Source: Oryzias latipes (Eukaryota > Chordata > Actinopteri > Beloniformes > Adrianichthyidae). Taken from it: a stretch of 64,000 bases of DNA. The notes under the pieces are model-generated. The model saw nothing but the letters and a program-made list of their open reading frames with translations, ran no database searches and was not told the DNA's origin. Every line of letters starts with the position of its first letter. Position 1 is the first letter of the stretch. Both the position numbers and the translations under genes were made by a program. The stretch is from NCBI RefSeq assembly GCF_002234675.1, contig NC_019859.2, forward strand, positions 4,991,240 to 5,055,239, read 5' to 3'. Shown here in pieces: positions 1 to 11,400 of this stretch.

Positions 1-326
1 CAAACCCATAAATGCACATATTTGGAGCAGCTGCAAATAAATTGTTTTTTCCTAGTAATGCACAAAAACAAACAATTTTAATGTATTTTATTGATAAAGC
101 TTCCAAATCAACTGAGAAAAAAGCAGACAGATGAGAAGGTGAGGGGTTAGTAACCTGGTTACTAGCAGCCGGTAAAGATTCAGAGTTTATTCACGTCTTT
201 CCTCCACCGCATCACCGCATCCCTTTACGCTACTTTCTCCAGCCGAGGTTCCTCTCATCTTGCTCACGTCACCGTCTATAACGCATTCTGACAACACACA
301 AATCACTGGAGTGGTATCCTGGCAAC

Positions 327-374
327 ATGGTGGTGGTGGTGGTGGGTGGTGGTGGTGGTGGGGGGGGGGGGGGG
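327..374 (+). repeat. (TGG)n microsatellite with a G run
   Basis: Tandem TGG units pass into about 15 consecutive G. Confidence 0.95.
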
Positions 375-2182
375 TTGATGATGGAGCCGGCTGTGTCTTA
401 ATCGAGAAGACATTGATTCAGAGGCAGTTTTAATGCCTCAGATGTAGTCAATAATTGCCACTGTGTAAAAATAAATACACGGGGAGGGTAAATGTGGGGC
501 GGGAGGCGTGGCTTTGCTCAGCATCTTCCCTCCTGCATCTCTCTACTTGTTATTTTTCTCCAGGAAAATGAATCCAAACCACTCCCTAGACACATTTGCT
601 TCTCTCTGCCTCCCTCCAGTGGTCACATTAAGTAACAGCAGCTTTCCGACTGTAGAAAGGTTGCAGAAAACAAACTCACTTTTCACCCAATTTTCCCTAA
701 AAGCATAAATTTACACTAAATGAATAACTCTACAATGTCAACTCCTGAAAAATTACTTTAATGAAAGAAAGCAATCAGGAATAAAAACTGTGATGTGTTA
801 TTTTTAAATACTCAGCGTTTTCTAAAGGACCTTTTTTTTCCAATCTAAAAATATGAATATTCTCTAAATAGACTACCATGTCAATCGAATAAAAACAAAA
901 AATAAAATAAAATAACTGTCTGTTTAAAAGACTAACAGACTTATTGACTGCTGAATGGAACAGTAATCTGTCTGTTAACACAACAATAATTGCTTATTTA
1001 AAAATGTTTGAAATAAGATACAAACCTGCCAGTGTCGAACATTTGGATGTAAACCGGAAGCATACCTTTGTGCTATATAGCAGTATAGCAGAAATGGTGT
1101 GTCTGTGCTAAAAATAGGGTTTTACTCTGTTTTTCTGCTTTTTTCCAAGCATACAAAAGGGACAGAAAAGTTTTCTCCGGTTTCCTTTCATTTCCCAGAA
1201 ACAAGATCTTCTGCATACTGACAGAAAATGTCATGTTTGAGTTTTATTTTTAATTCTTTTTGGACACAGGATCATTTTATTTTGAAAGGAACTCTGATGT
1301 GCTACTGTCAAACGTAAACAAATTAAAATGTTTATTTTTTATAGCTAACATTAGACTTTTATTATTCACTTATTGTAAATATTTAAAGGCTACTGCTTAC
1401 AGAGGAACGACTTAGTGGCGAAGGTTAAAAAAACCCATAAATTAAGTGCATTCTCTGAATGGTTGAGGTGGGACTGTGCGGCTCCGGGTTCTGGTCTGTA
1501 GGAAACTGGACCAAATGGCTCTTTAAAGGTTGCAGACTCCTGTTCTAAACTGATGACTATAGTTATAACTCAGCATCTGACCATAAGTGAATTAAACATT
1601 TACCCCCACTGATGCTCAGGGTGGAGTTTCTCTACATTTTACTTCCATTTGCACCAAATCAATTGCTTTTTTCTGAGTCTTTGTACTTTAGAGCCACTCC
1701 AGTTCTCTAACCTGCAAACGTCTCTGGTGCCATTTTCCAACAGATTCTCTGGTTCTGTAGGATCAAAGTTTTTAAAGTTTTAAAGAAACTTTTCATTTCC
1801 CAATAAACAATTATCATAGTTACGAAATGCCACCATCTTTACAATTCTTTCATTTTCCAAGCAAAAAGGGAGAAATTAATGTTTTAGTAGATTTATTTTT
1901 TAATTTATTGTTTCATTATATTTGCAAATATGAACAAAATGAATTTTTCATTTATGTAACTTTTGTTTGCCACTGTTTAGGACTCATCAGCACTAAAACC
2001 TTTAAAACCACAAGTCACTCATTTGACTTTAACAATAAATTATCAGTGGTTTGCAAACTTCTTTTTATATATTTTTGCTTAAAGGAAACCGTTTTTCTTT
2101 TTACCAAATCCCACTCCTTTTTGCTTGAATCATCAGTCATGGTGGACATGTTGACGACAAACATTTCTATAATTTCTCTCAC

Positions 2183-2376
2183 CTGTGGAGGCGTGGCCGG
2201 TCAGGGGGGACAGGTGTGAATCCGGCAGGTGAGCCTTTCTGAAGGCAAGTACAAGAAAATGTAAATAAACGTCAATTTAATAAACTCTGCCGCGTTTTCG
2301 CCGAAAAAAAGTAACACTAAACCGACCGCTGAGACGTCGTAAAAGAACCAAAAAGTTGTTAGTGTGCGCATGCGCA
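2183..2376 (-). promoter_or_regulatory. Possible promoter and noncoding first exon of a leftward gene
   Basis: TGCGCATGCGCA at 2365-2376 is a perfect NRF1-type palindrome, and the sequence next to it is CpG-richer than its surroundings. Reading leftward, CCTCCACAG is followed by GTGAGAG at 2182, a strong splice donor. This would suit a 5' noncoding exon of a gene beyond the window's left edge. A plus-strand donor (CGGCAG/GTGAGC, 2227) also exists, so direction is uncertain. Confidence 0.3.
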
Positions 2377-3517
2377 AGATAAAAAAAAGGCTTTATTTTG
2401 ATAGGCTTCATGACGATAAAATAACAACACATTTAGCTTTAACACTTCTAAATCGTGAATGCTATTTACCCATGAAAATACTTAATACAAACTATTTGTT
2501 ATTGAAGGCAGTTTGTGTGAAAACTCCATTGAAACGACAGACCATTTTATTTTTGACTGCAACAAAACATAAATATTTTATACCAAACTGTTTTAAAACC
2601 AGAAATCATGTAGTCAGTATTTAGTTTTATACATTTGCAATCATTTGGAGAAATGAAAAAGTGTTGTCGTTTAATCCTCCTCCTTGCAAAATTCTTTGGA
2701 GTGAAGAAAAGAAAACCCAATTTTTAAATTATTTTGGTTGAACTGCAACTGTACATAAAATCCATAAAATATATGAAAACACACATGTGAAAAAGTACGA
2801 TCTGTTAACAGAATTTACACTGAGAATAAAAACGTTTGGGCAAAAATGTGTCCATTTATAACTTGTTTGATTGTTAAATATTCGTTTTGTTTGCTTTACT
2901 TGAATTTTTGTTTCATTTTATTTCAATTCGTTAACAGGTTGAATGAAAGTTATTTTAGATCAAATTCTACCTGATGGAAGCTAATAAAATACACAGCATG
3001 ATTATTTTGCTTTAGCATCATCTATTGTTCTGAATTTGTTCCTTCTGGCTCCAATTACTAATAGTTTATGTTAGTTCACTCTAGCCATCAACTGTCACAT
3101 ATCTATTCAGTTGTTTAATTGAAAACAAATCAAATCAAATCAAATTAAAAAAAACAACTTCATGATTTTTTAAAGGGTATAATTTAAACAACAGTATTTA
3201 TGTATAAGGTATGAAATGATTTGTTGTCTTATCAACAGCAGGAGCACAGAAAAACAAAACATACTCACATTTTCTTAAAAATATTCAAGGTAGAATTACT
3301 GTAATGCACTGCCTTCATTCTGTTCATGTTTGGGGTTTAGATCCATCACACCTGCACCCTCAAAGTCCATCATGGGAGCAAACAACAAGGCGTGTTCCTT
3401 CTTTCACCTGCAGGAGGAGCATCTGCAGAAAACCAAGAGACGGAGGGCCTGCAGACTTTACAGGAACTCACCTGAACTGGACCAGGAAGTTGACAGTGTA
3501 AGGCAGGGGGGGGGGGG

Positions 3518-4003
3518 CAGGGGGGTCAAACTCAAATTCACAGTGGGCCAAAATTAAGCAATGAAATAAAGTCACGGGCCAAACTCAATATTTTTAAAAA
3601 AATGAACTACAACTGATATGTAATGTTTAACCCTTTCACATAGTGTCTTCTTATGTAATATTCTTTCGTTACAGCCATTATATTATATTATGTTGCAGCC
3701 ATTATATCCTTTATATTCGTGAACAGATAATCTTTCCCTCCCACCTGTCTTCAAAGCTCCTGTTGTCCATCCTTCATTTGGCCATTGTTGTGGAGGGGGA
3801 AAGTAATTTGTCCCATGTGACTGGAGCATGGCCGTCAATGACTGTCAACAGAAAAAAGGAGCGCTTGCTGGTTTTGCCACACTAGCAAAGCATTGTGGGA
3901 CTTGTAGTATTATAGGTACATATACCGAGGGCCAGCTCTAATGCACATTTGATATGATCTCGCGGGCCAATTATAATTGCACTGGGCCTGAGTTTGACAC
4001 GTG
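3518..4003. mobile_element. hAT-like nonautonomous element, copy 1
   Basis: The left end GGGGGTCAAACTCAAATTCA and the right end TGGGCCTGAGTTTGACACG form the TGTCAAACTC...GAGTTTGACA inverted pair, with GGGCCAA blocks inside. This is a common vertebrate hAT-type end. About 485 bp, no transposase. Confidence 0.65.
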
Positions 4004-4007
4004 GTGT

Positions 4008-4190
4008 AAAGGGGTTCCCAAATCCCGGCCTCGAGGTCCGGCCTCCTGCTAGTTTTCCAGAAACCCTGCCTTACCTGCTGCTGATTACCTGGATCAGGTG
4101 TGTTTAGCCAATAAGGAGCTTCAGAGGCAGTATGGTTCGAAGACATGTTAGACACCGGCCCTCAAGGTCTGGATCTGGGCCCCCCCTGAA
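4008..4190. repeat. Short dispersed repeat with inverted ends
   Basis: It reads from TTCCCAAATCCCGGCCTCGA to CCGGCCCTCAAGGTCTGGAT, with CTGCTGATTACCTGGATCAG inside. The last block recurs at about 63290 (CTGCTGATTACCTGGACTGA). Probably hAT-derived. Confidence 0.5.
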
Positions 4191-4655
4191 CCACCCCTCC
4201 ATAATGCAGTGCTCTTGCTGCAGACGAGTAGTGGAAAGGACGGCGGCGCCAAACGGCCCTGCCCACAGCTCAGAGGTAAATATATCTAAAGAACTACTGC
4301 CGCTCTGCAGAAACTATGTTCTATCTAGACGATGACAGGTTTTTTGGTTTGGGCAAAAAACGGCATGAATGGATCAAAAGATGTTTGGAGTGGCACTTTA
4401 GAAAAGTGTTTATTTATCACCAACATTACAAAGAAAGTAAATCCTCCATAGTGAAAAAGTGTTTGCTATAAAAACAAAACCTACCAAAAAAACACAAATG
4501 TACCAATAAAACAGAAAATATTTCTTTACTCCTCAGCATCACAGCTGCATACTCATACTTATTCTTTAGTCAAAGTATCATAGATACATACCCACGTTTA
4601 CAGAAAACATTTCTTACTTAGTGTAGGTAAACAAAACTACTTATAAACACCCCCC

Positions 4656-6056
4656 AGGGAGGTATTCCAGAAAGCAGGTTATGCTAGCTCCCGCGGTAAG
4701 TTTGAGGCTAAAGAAGTGTACAACCACCGCTTTCGGTTCCAAATACAGAGGTATGTTTCAGGGTGTGCTTAGTTCCCCTAGCAACTCATGTTCTGAACAT
4801 AACCTGGTCTGGAGCAGGTTTAGTTGAAGGTTAGTTTGTTTTCAGAGAGGTGAAGCAGCATGGCGTGTCCATTTGTAGATGATTTAGTGGATGAAGAAGC
4901 TCAGATAATACTTTTTCCACCGTTTGAGGGTGATTAGACCACATATGGATGTTGGACAGATAAACCTTTTACTTTGATCTAACTGAATTATTTGCTTCAG
5001 TTAAGATAAATCAATTCTTTTAAGTTAAGTCAGCTTACAAATAACACGTAGTTTTCAGACATTTATTATACTTTCATTTAAATTAATTCAATTAAGTAGG
5101 TGTAACTTTGGTGCTGCTGTTACCTCGGCAGCACAAGGAATTGTGGGATACCATTCCCTTTGCCTGTCTGGACGGATTTGGGTTCAAGTGTGGCTTTTTG
5201 ACCAAATGTGTTTAGTTGTTTTACTGTGTTTTGCCCAGTTATTCGTCCAGTTATGTTTAATTCTTTTTGCACCATGAGTGAGAGGATGATGAGTTTATTT
5301 AGCAGCCCTACTGTGTTGTAGTGTTATGATAGATTCAGAGATATGGTATATGGTTTCATGATTCAAATCTGTTTTGTTTCATTCATTTTATTGTTATAAA
5401 AATGAGAATATCTGCAGGCTCAAATTTAGACATATGATAGTTTAAGAATTACAATAAATTAAGATGGAAAATCTTTAATTGAATTGGAGTAATATGACAT
5501 TTAGTTAGATAAATATGTAAATTTAAGGTTGTAAAAAAAATATTGAGTTGGATAGACGTAAGGAATTACGTTAAATAAATTTAACTCAATTACTTGTTGA
5601 CAATTGAATTAATTTAAGTTGGATAAGTTATATATATATATGCATCACAATGAAAATAAGATCAGAAACTCGTGCGTTTACTTTGTCCGTTCTTTTTCTC
5701 CAAGCAGAAACTCTTTCTTTTGCTGATGATGCAGCAGTATTACTTTTTGATGGACACATAATCTTCATTCGCCGTCATTAAAACCTCAGACTCCGTCTCA
5801 CTGAAGTATAGCGCTCTCTTTTTTTCTCCACGCGTTTCCATGGTGACTCCGTAAATCGGCGATCCATTGAGAATGTCTTTATGTACCTGCCGTGCACGCG
5901 CATCAACCCAGGGTTACCAAGTCGAGCGTAATTACGCCAACTCATATCCGGTCTTTTGGAACCGACATACCCAGAGTAAGCAAGTTCAGGAGGACTTCAG
6001 CCAGAGTTCAGGGTTAAAGTCAGGCTAGTTTAAACATGCTTCCTGGAATACCCCCC
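4656..6056. mobile_element. Harbinger-like nonautonomous DNA transposon next to the card14 stop
   Basis: The ends are inverted: GGGAGGTATTCCAGAAAGCA on the left and, reverse-complemented, GGGGGGTATTCCAGGAAGCA on the right. Inside, 4861-4935 reads MACPFVDDLVDEEAQI and then stops. That resembles the N-terminus of HARBI1-type transposases, so this is probably a deleted PIF/Harbinger element. A second AT-rich repeat (about 4978-5630) seems nested in it. The right end lies about 4 bp from the card14 TGA. Confidence 0.65.
4978..5630. repeat. AT-rich repeat nested in the Harbinger-like element
   Basis: It begins near GATCTAACTGAATTATTTGC and ends near TTAATTTAAGTTGGATAAGT, with TTAAGTTAAG/TTAACTCAATTA motifs at both edges that look like degenerate inverted ends. 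There is no coding sequence. Borders are approximate. Confidence 0.4.
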
Positions 6057-6059
6057 AGG

Positions 6060-8468
6060 TCACCACAGATCAGGCTCCACCCACACGATCTTCCTCTGCT
6101 CCTCCCAGATGACGGTGCGCAGAGAGGTCAGCAGGGAGGTCTGGTCGCACCACGAGTCTGGAGCCATGCTGCGATACAAACACGACAGCTTGTCCAGCAG
6201 CGGCTCCTCGCTCCTCGAGCACGCCAGAAGCTGCTCCTCTGATTGGCTGTGGCGCTGCAGCTTTGACCTGTTAAAGCAAGCAAGCATCATCAATGTTCAT
6301 CTGAATATAGGAGTATATTTAGTTGGAAACAAGGAAAGCTCCACATATTCAATGACTGGAAAAAAAGCCAAATTTAACCTTTATTTGTTTTTACACAAAA
6401 ATTTGACAGAAAGGAAAATATTTATATTTTTGGATTTACCTGAGTTTTCGTGCACTGCGAGAAGTCTGGCCGATGAAGATGATGATGGGGAAGATCTGGA
6501 AACGGTGCAACCGGCGCACACAGTCCAGGCCCAACGGCAGCACGCAGTGAGTTCCCTGTTAAATGTGCAGAAAACATCCAGATTAGACAAAGAAAAGGAA
6601 AAAAAAGAATTACATTTTCTTTAGAACTAAATCACTGTGAAAAGATTTTTTACATCAACACAAAACAGATCAAACCACTTCTCTAAAGTATTAGATTCAA
6701 TTTCAGTAATTATTGGATTTATTTTCCTAGGATCTAACCAGATGGATCTGACTGAGGCAAGTTGTTAATCGAATCGACCTGCATCATTATAAAATCGTTT
6801 TAAAATGAAACAGATCGTTTATTATAACTATTGGGAAATACCATTTGGATTGAGGTACTGTAGGTTTATTTAACTGTAACATGAAAACAAGTGGATCACA
6901 GCACAGCATGTGATGGCAGTAAAAAGTGATCAAGTCGACTTTATGAAATTAAAGTCTGAATGGATGTGCCTTTAGTTCTTGTTGACTTGTTTGTTTTTGC
7001 ACATATTTAATTTACACTTGATTATCTTGCAGGAAACACGAGACATCTTGAAAACTTCACCTGTACTTTTCCGTATCAGGTATTTATCTCTGAGTCACAC
7101 TGGTACAACTTTTGGCTGAAGGTGCCCTGGATCCAATGTAGGGCAGCGAATCGAAACGAACCAATATTGACTATGAATCGCATTGTAAACCACAAATTAT
7201 GATATGAACCGAATCGTTGTTAAAATGAGCCGTGACACCCCTATTGTTTGAATTTCTTGGCATGAGCTGAGCAGACGTCAGCGAGCAGGAAGTTAAAAGT
7301 TAAAAAGAGTAAATACCTAAATAAGCAAATATACATCTGTATGTGTGGTCAGGATGGGTTTATCATGGTTTTTGCCTTTTGAAAGAAGCTGCTTTCAAAG
7401 CTATTTGTTTCAGTTCTGATGCATCGGTAGCGCCTCCCAGAGGGCAACAGGTCCAACTGAAAATAAGGTCACATTATAGACACTTCTCCACCTGTAGTCC
7501 AACCAACACCTGAAAATGTGTCACTCTACATGTTTAAAGCAAACTAAAACAGCAGAGAATGTTGGAATAAAATAGCTTCTGTTTCAGGAGTGAGCCTGAC
7601 TAACAACTAGTTTGGAGCACAGTTACAGACACTAACTGTGCTTTGTTTTTTTAATTGCAAAATTCAAACATTAAATGAATTTATTTTTTCTATTCTTGTA
7701 AACTCGATGTGAAGCCACTCAAACATTAGAACTTTTATTTTTCTGTACTCTCTGCCAATCAAACCATCAGAAATGTTTCAGGTGTGCCCGATTACGGCTG
7801 TGGAGTCACGTTCTGACCTTTTTCATGACCCTCTCCACACTCTGCAGGGTGTAGCACCGGCCCTGCTCGCTCTCCTCCAGGATCTCGGACCTCTGGAGCC
7901 GGGCGGCGTGCTCGCTGGACATCAGCACTTCTGGGGACCAACAGCAGGCAGGAATCAGGAATGTGCTGATTCTCTTCAATAAAACCTTTTTTTTTCCTTA
8001 TTGTTTTTGGCTCCAGGTGTGGTCACGAGTGAGCAAACTTCCCCTCCACGCTTATTACTGCAGGGACACATTTGCTGTTTGCAGCATTCTGGACTTTTAC
8101 AGCTATTTACTTGTGGAATTATTTCCTTCCTTGTGAGCATAAAAAAACTAATCATTAAATATTCAACCCCGTGGAGGAGGCTCTATGTTTGCTAAGCCAA
8201 CAAATAAAATAAAAAAACTGTTGTTGAGCTAATCATAGAAAATAGAAATAATTTCAGGAATAAAAGACTCCTCATCAGGAGTCTGAACAGACAGGTTTCT
8301 TACCGGCCTCACAGAGCTCAAAGCCCTGCCAGCCTGCCAGCTTCTTGTCTAGGATCCGTCCCAGTATGGAGGGCAGGAGTAGCACCGGCCTGCAGATGGG
8401 CGGGTAATGAGGGGTGACCAGAGTGTAAGGCATGAGGGTCACACAACATTTGGAGGAACTGGGAGTTC
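6060..8468 (-). CDS. card14: card14 guanylate-kinase-like C-terminal exons
   Basis: Exons 8304-8468 (MPYTLVTPHYPPICRPVLLL), 7818-7930 (GRCYTLQSVERVMKK), 6440-6555 (LHRFQIFPIIIFIGQ) and 6060-6267 (LYRSMAPDSWCDQTSLL, ending KIVWVEPDLW-stop) give a complete GUK-like region. As usual for CARMA proteins there is no evident kinase P-loop, so it is probably a protein-interaction module. The stop TGA occupies 6060-6062 and is followed within a few bases by a DNA-transposon end. Confidence 0.9.
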
Positions 8469-11400
8469 CTGTGGAGACAAAGAAGTTGAAGCCGATGGCT
8501 GTTTAGTACAGTCTAGCACCTTTATTTATCCAAAATGAGATGTTTAAGGACAAATTCTACTTTCCGCGCATGACTTGACCAAGAGGCTGCATGTAAGTAG
8601 CATAAAACAGTGCATACACAGGGTTATACAGAAACACATTACTAGCTTCTGTAGCAGGAGCAAGTATCAACAATGACCTGTTGAATTCTCAGTTTGAACA
8701 CAGATATAGACTTTAATGATGGTTTGAAATGTGTTCCAGTCACTCGCAGCAGAAATGCTGAAGGCATTACCGCCAAAGATGGAGATGAATGCCTGACCAA
8801 GGATGATAGGAGAGACGACATATAAAGAGAAGTTTGATTCAGGATTGTTTGGTAGAGGAAAAATAAACCAATGGTTGAAGAGAAGGCCAACCCACAAATT
8901 ATAGAGTTCACAGTGACGGGTGTGAAATGGAATAATAAAGTTCCACTCCAATAATCTTTTCAATAATTTAAAAAAGCACTCCCAGTGGTTTATTTAAATA
9001 TGATTTTGTTGCTTTTAGCCAAAAAAAAGGGCAATGAGCTTCATCCAGTGTGGGTCCCTGTGTCAGACCCTTCAAGTTACTGCCTAATAATGTAGCCACA
9101 GGAGGGCCCAAGTCTGGGCTTCCCTGTGCCGGTCCCCAGCCCGGAAAAATTACAGGGTTGTATCAGGAAGGGCAGCTGGTGTAAAAATCTCTGCCAAAGC
9201 ACCTGTATGACTCGGTGAAAGCTGATTCGCTGTGGCGACCCCTGAAGGGTTATGCCAAAAGGTGAACAACAACATTCCTGGACGTATACCTTCATCTGAA
9301 GGCCCCTAAAGTCTGACTCCGATCATCTTTTGATTTATTGTAAAAGGGTTCCCAGTGGTCTTTTCATTATGTTTATACCACTTTTCTTTTTTTTTTTTTT
9401 GCCAAAATCAAAAATCTGTCGAATTCTAGGACATAGGTTTTGCAGAGCGGCAATAGCTCTGGTAGTTGTGGTGAGTTACGGAAGTGAGCCTCCACTTATT
9501 TCCTATGATCCCTTTGTTAACACGCTCTACCTCTAGCTTACAGCTCCCCACAACCCCAACCTAACAGTACTGATGCAATAAAAATGAAGAGCAATATTGG
9601 AGCTATTAAGCCGTACAGTTTAGAGCCAGATACCAGCTCAGACGTTCATGGATCCAGTCTTCTACAAGTGGATGCATCAGAATGGTGAAGACTATTGGAA
9701 CTTGTGGCCCGCACAGCATAGTTTCTACATGACAAATAAGCTCTTTTTCAATGCCACCTTTTCATCTGCTCCTTATTGACAATGATTTGAATAATTAAAT
9801 ACCCAGAAATGCAGTTTTAATATTAATGTTCTTAACATATGCCCTCCATCACAAGAAAAATGCCACAAGAACATGTTAAAAACACAAAAAATAAGAATTT
9901 TATCTAAGTGGATCTTTGAGGACAAAGCAAATGTTTGAGAGCAGTACTTGGTGCCATTGTTTAGAAAATTATGTCTCTACAGTCAAAAATAGGAAGTGCA
10001 GCAATTTTATCTAAGGTGTGTCTGATTTCATGAGTGAAGGGGGAAGAGGAAGGCTGTTCTAGCTTTGATTTTGGTTTGGAGGTTACTGATGGGGGTGATG
10101 AAAGACAAATATATTTAAAGACATAAACGTGTTCTAAGACCGTGCCATCACTGCCAGTGATCATTGGAGAGGGGGCAACATCAGGCCTCCAACTGAAAAG
10201 AATGTGTTTTGTTTTTCTAATGTTAAGACAAAGATGGAGGCTGTGAAGTGACTCTTCAAGAGGAGTGAGGCAAAATTTACATGAGGATGCTGTGGACTGT
10301 GGAGAGGGGCCAACAATCAGCGTAAAGACGAATCTGGGAGTGTTTTGAAGGACTTTTTTTTTCATTAAGAAATAAACCAATCGATATTTTAGCTTCACCC
10401 CTTGGTTTGAGGCTCATACCTGACTCTGTGCTCTCGCTGTTTTTGTCCTCCACGCTGACCCACATTGGGTTCCTCCCCTGGCGGCCCGTACTGACGATCC
10501 TCACTGCCTTCTCTTTTCTCCAGCAAACTTCACGTCCGGCCTGGTACCAAAAAAAAATCCCACAAATGGCTGAGCAAACAGGAGCTCTGCATCTTCCCAC
10601 CAAGCCTTATGACAATTTTGGTACCTTTTGACATTTCTTAGTTTGAAAGTTTATCTCTTCAATCGTGCGAATTAGAAGTCGCTGCGCCCTGTGACAAAAC
10701 ACAAAAATAATAAGAAATCTCTTCCTAAGTTCAGGATGGAGGGTTGAAGTTCTGATCCATAAGTGGATGGCAGTCAATGAACCTGTAATAGTTAGGTATG
10801 GTTCCACTCTGCAGGTCCAGCAGCTGGCAGGGGTGCACCTGGCAGGCGTGCCACTGGTCTTCAGCGCCGCTGGGCCGCGTGTTTGTCACATGCAGGATGT
10901 CATTGCAGGTCACGGCCAGGGTTCCAGTCGAGCCAGCGGGCAGAGACACGTTGACCCGGATGTAGAAGGAGTCTCCAGACGCCGTCTCGCTCTTCTGCAG
11001 CTGCTGCAGCAGCGCCTCGTACTCTAAACGAGCAAAGCCATTGAAGTCATAAAATCAGCACACATCAAGAATTTTTGGTTCAACTCTGTGTTTCAAGTAG
11101 TTTCAAAAGGAAAATAAAAGGTTGCACAATGTTCAACAAGAAAAATAAAAATGTGAATTAGCCAAAGCGTGAAGGAAAACTGGGCATGCCGGTTTTGTGA
11201 TGCAAATCTTCAACGGCACTCGGCGTGTTCGGTTTCTTTAGATGTCAGTTCACTTATCAGTAGCAAAACCACCATCACGCTCATTCATTGATCCATGAGT
11301 ATTGTTGTCTCAATGCCAGAGAGTTATCCTGCTTTTCTGACGGTTCCAGTTTCATCTGGAACAACCTGCCGCCTCCTTAAATAACGCAAAGAAATGTTCT

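Larger units (their letters stand above)
1..4650. other. Intergenic, no recognised coding gene
   Basis: Only short open frames without family signatures. It holds a TGG microsatellite, the possible promoter near 2.2-2.4 kb, a hAT-type relic near 1450-1550 (GTGCGGCTCCGGGTTCTG) and the repeats listed at 3518-4190. Confidence 0.7.

Noticed and set aside
1827..2219. 130-codon plus-strand open frame
   Set aside because: Low-complexity hydrophobic, AT-driven composition, no family signature and no splice context.
6109..6624. 171-codon plus-strand open frame
   Set aside because: It is antisense to the last two card14 exons and spans their intron.
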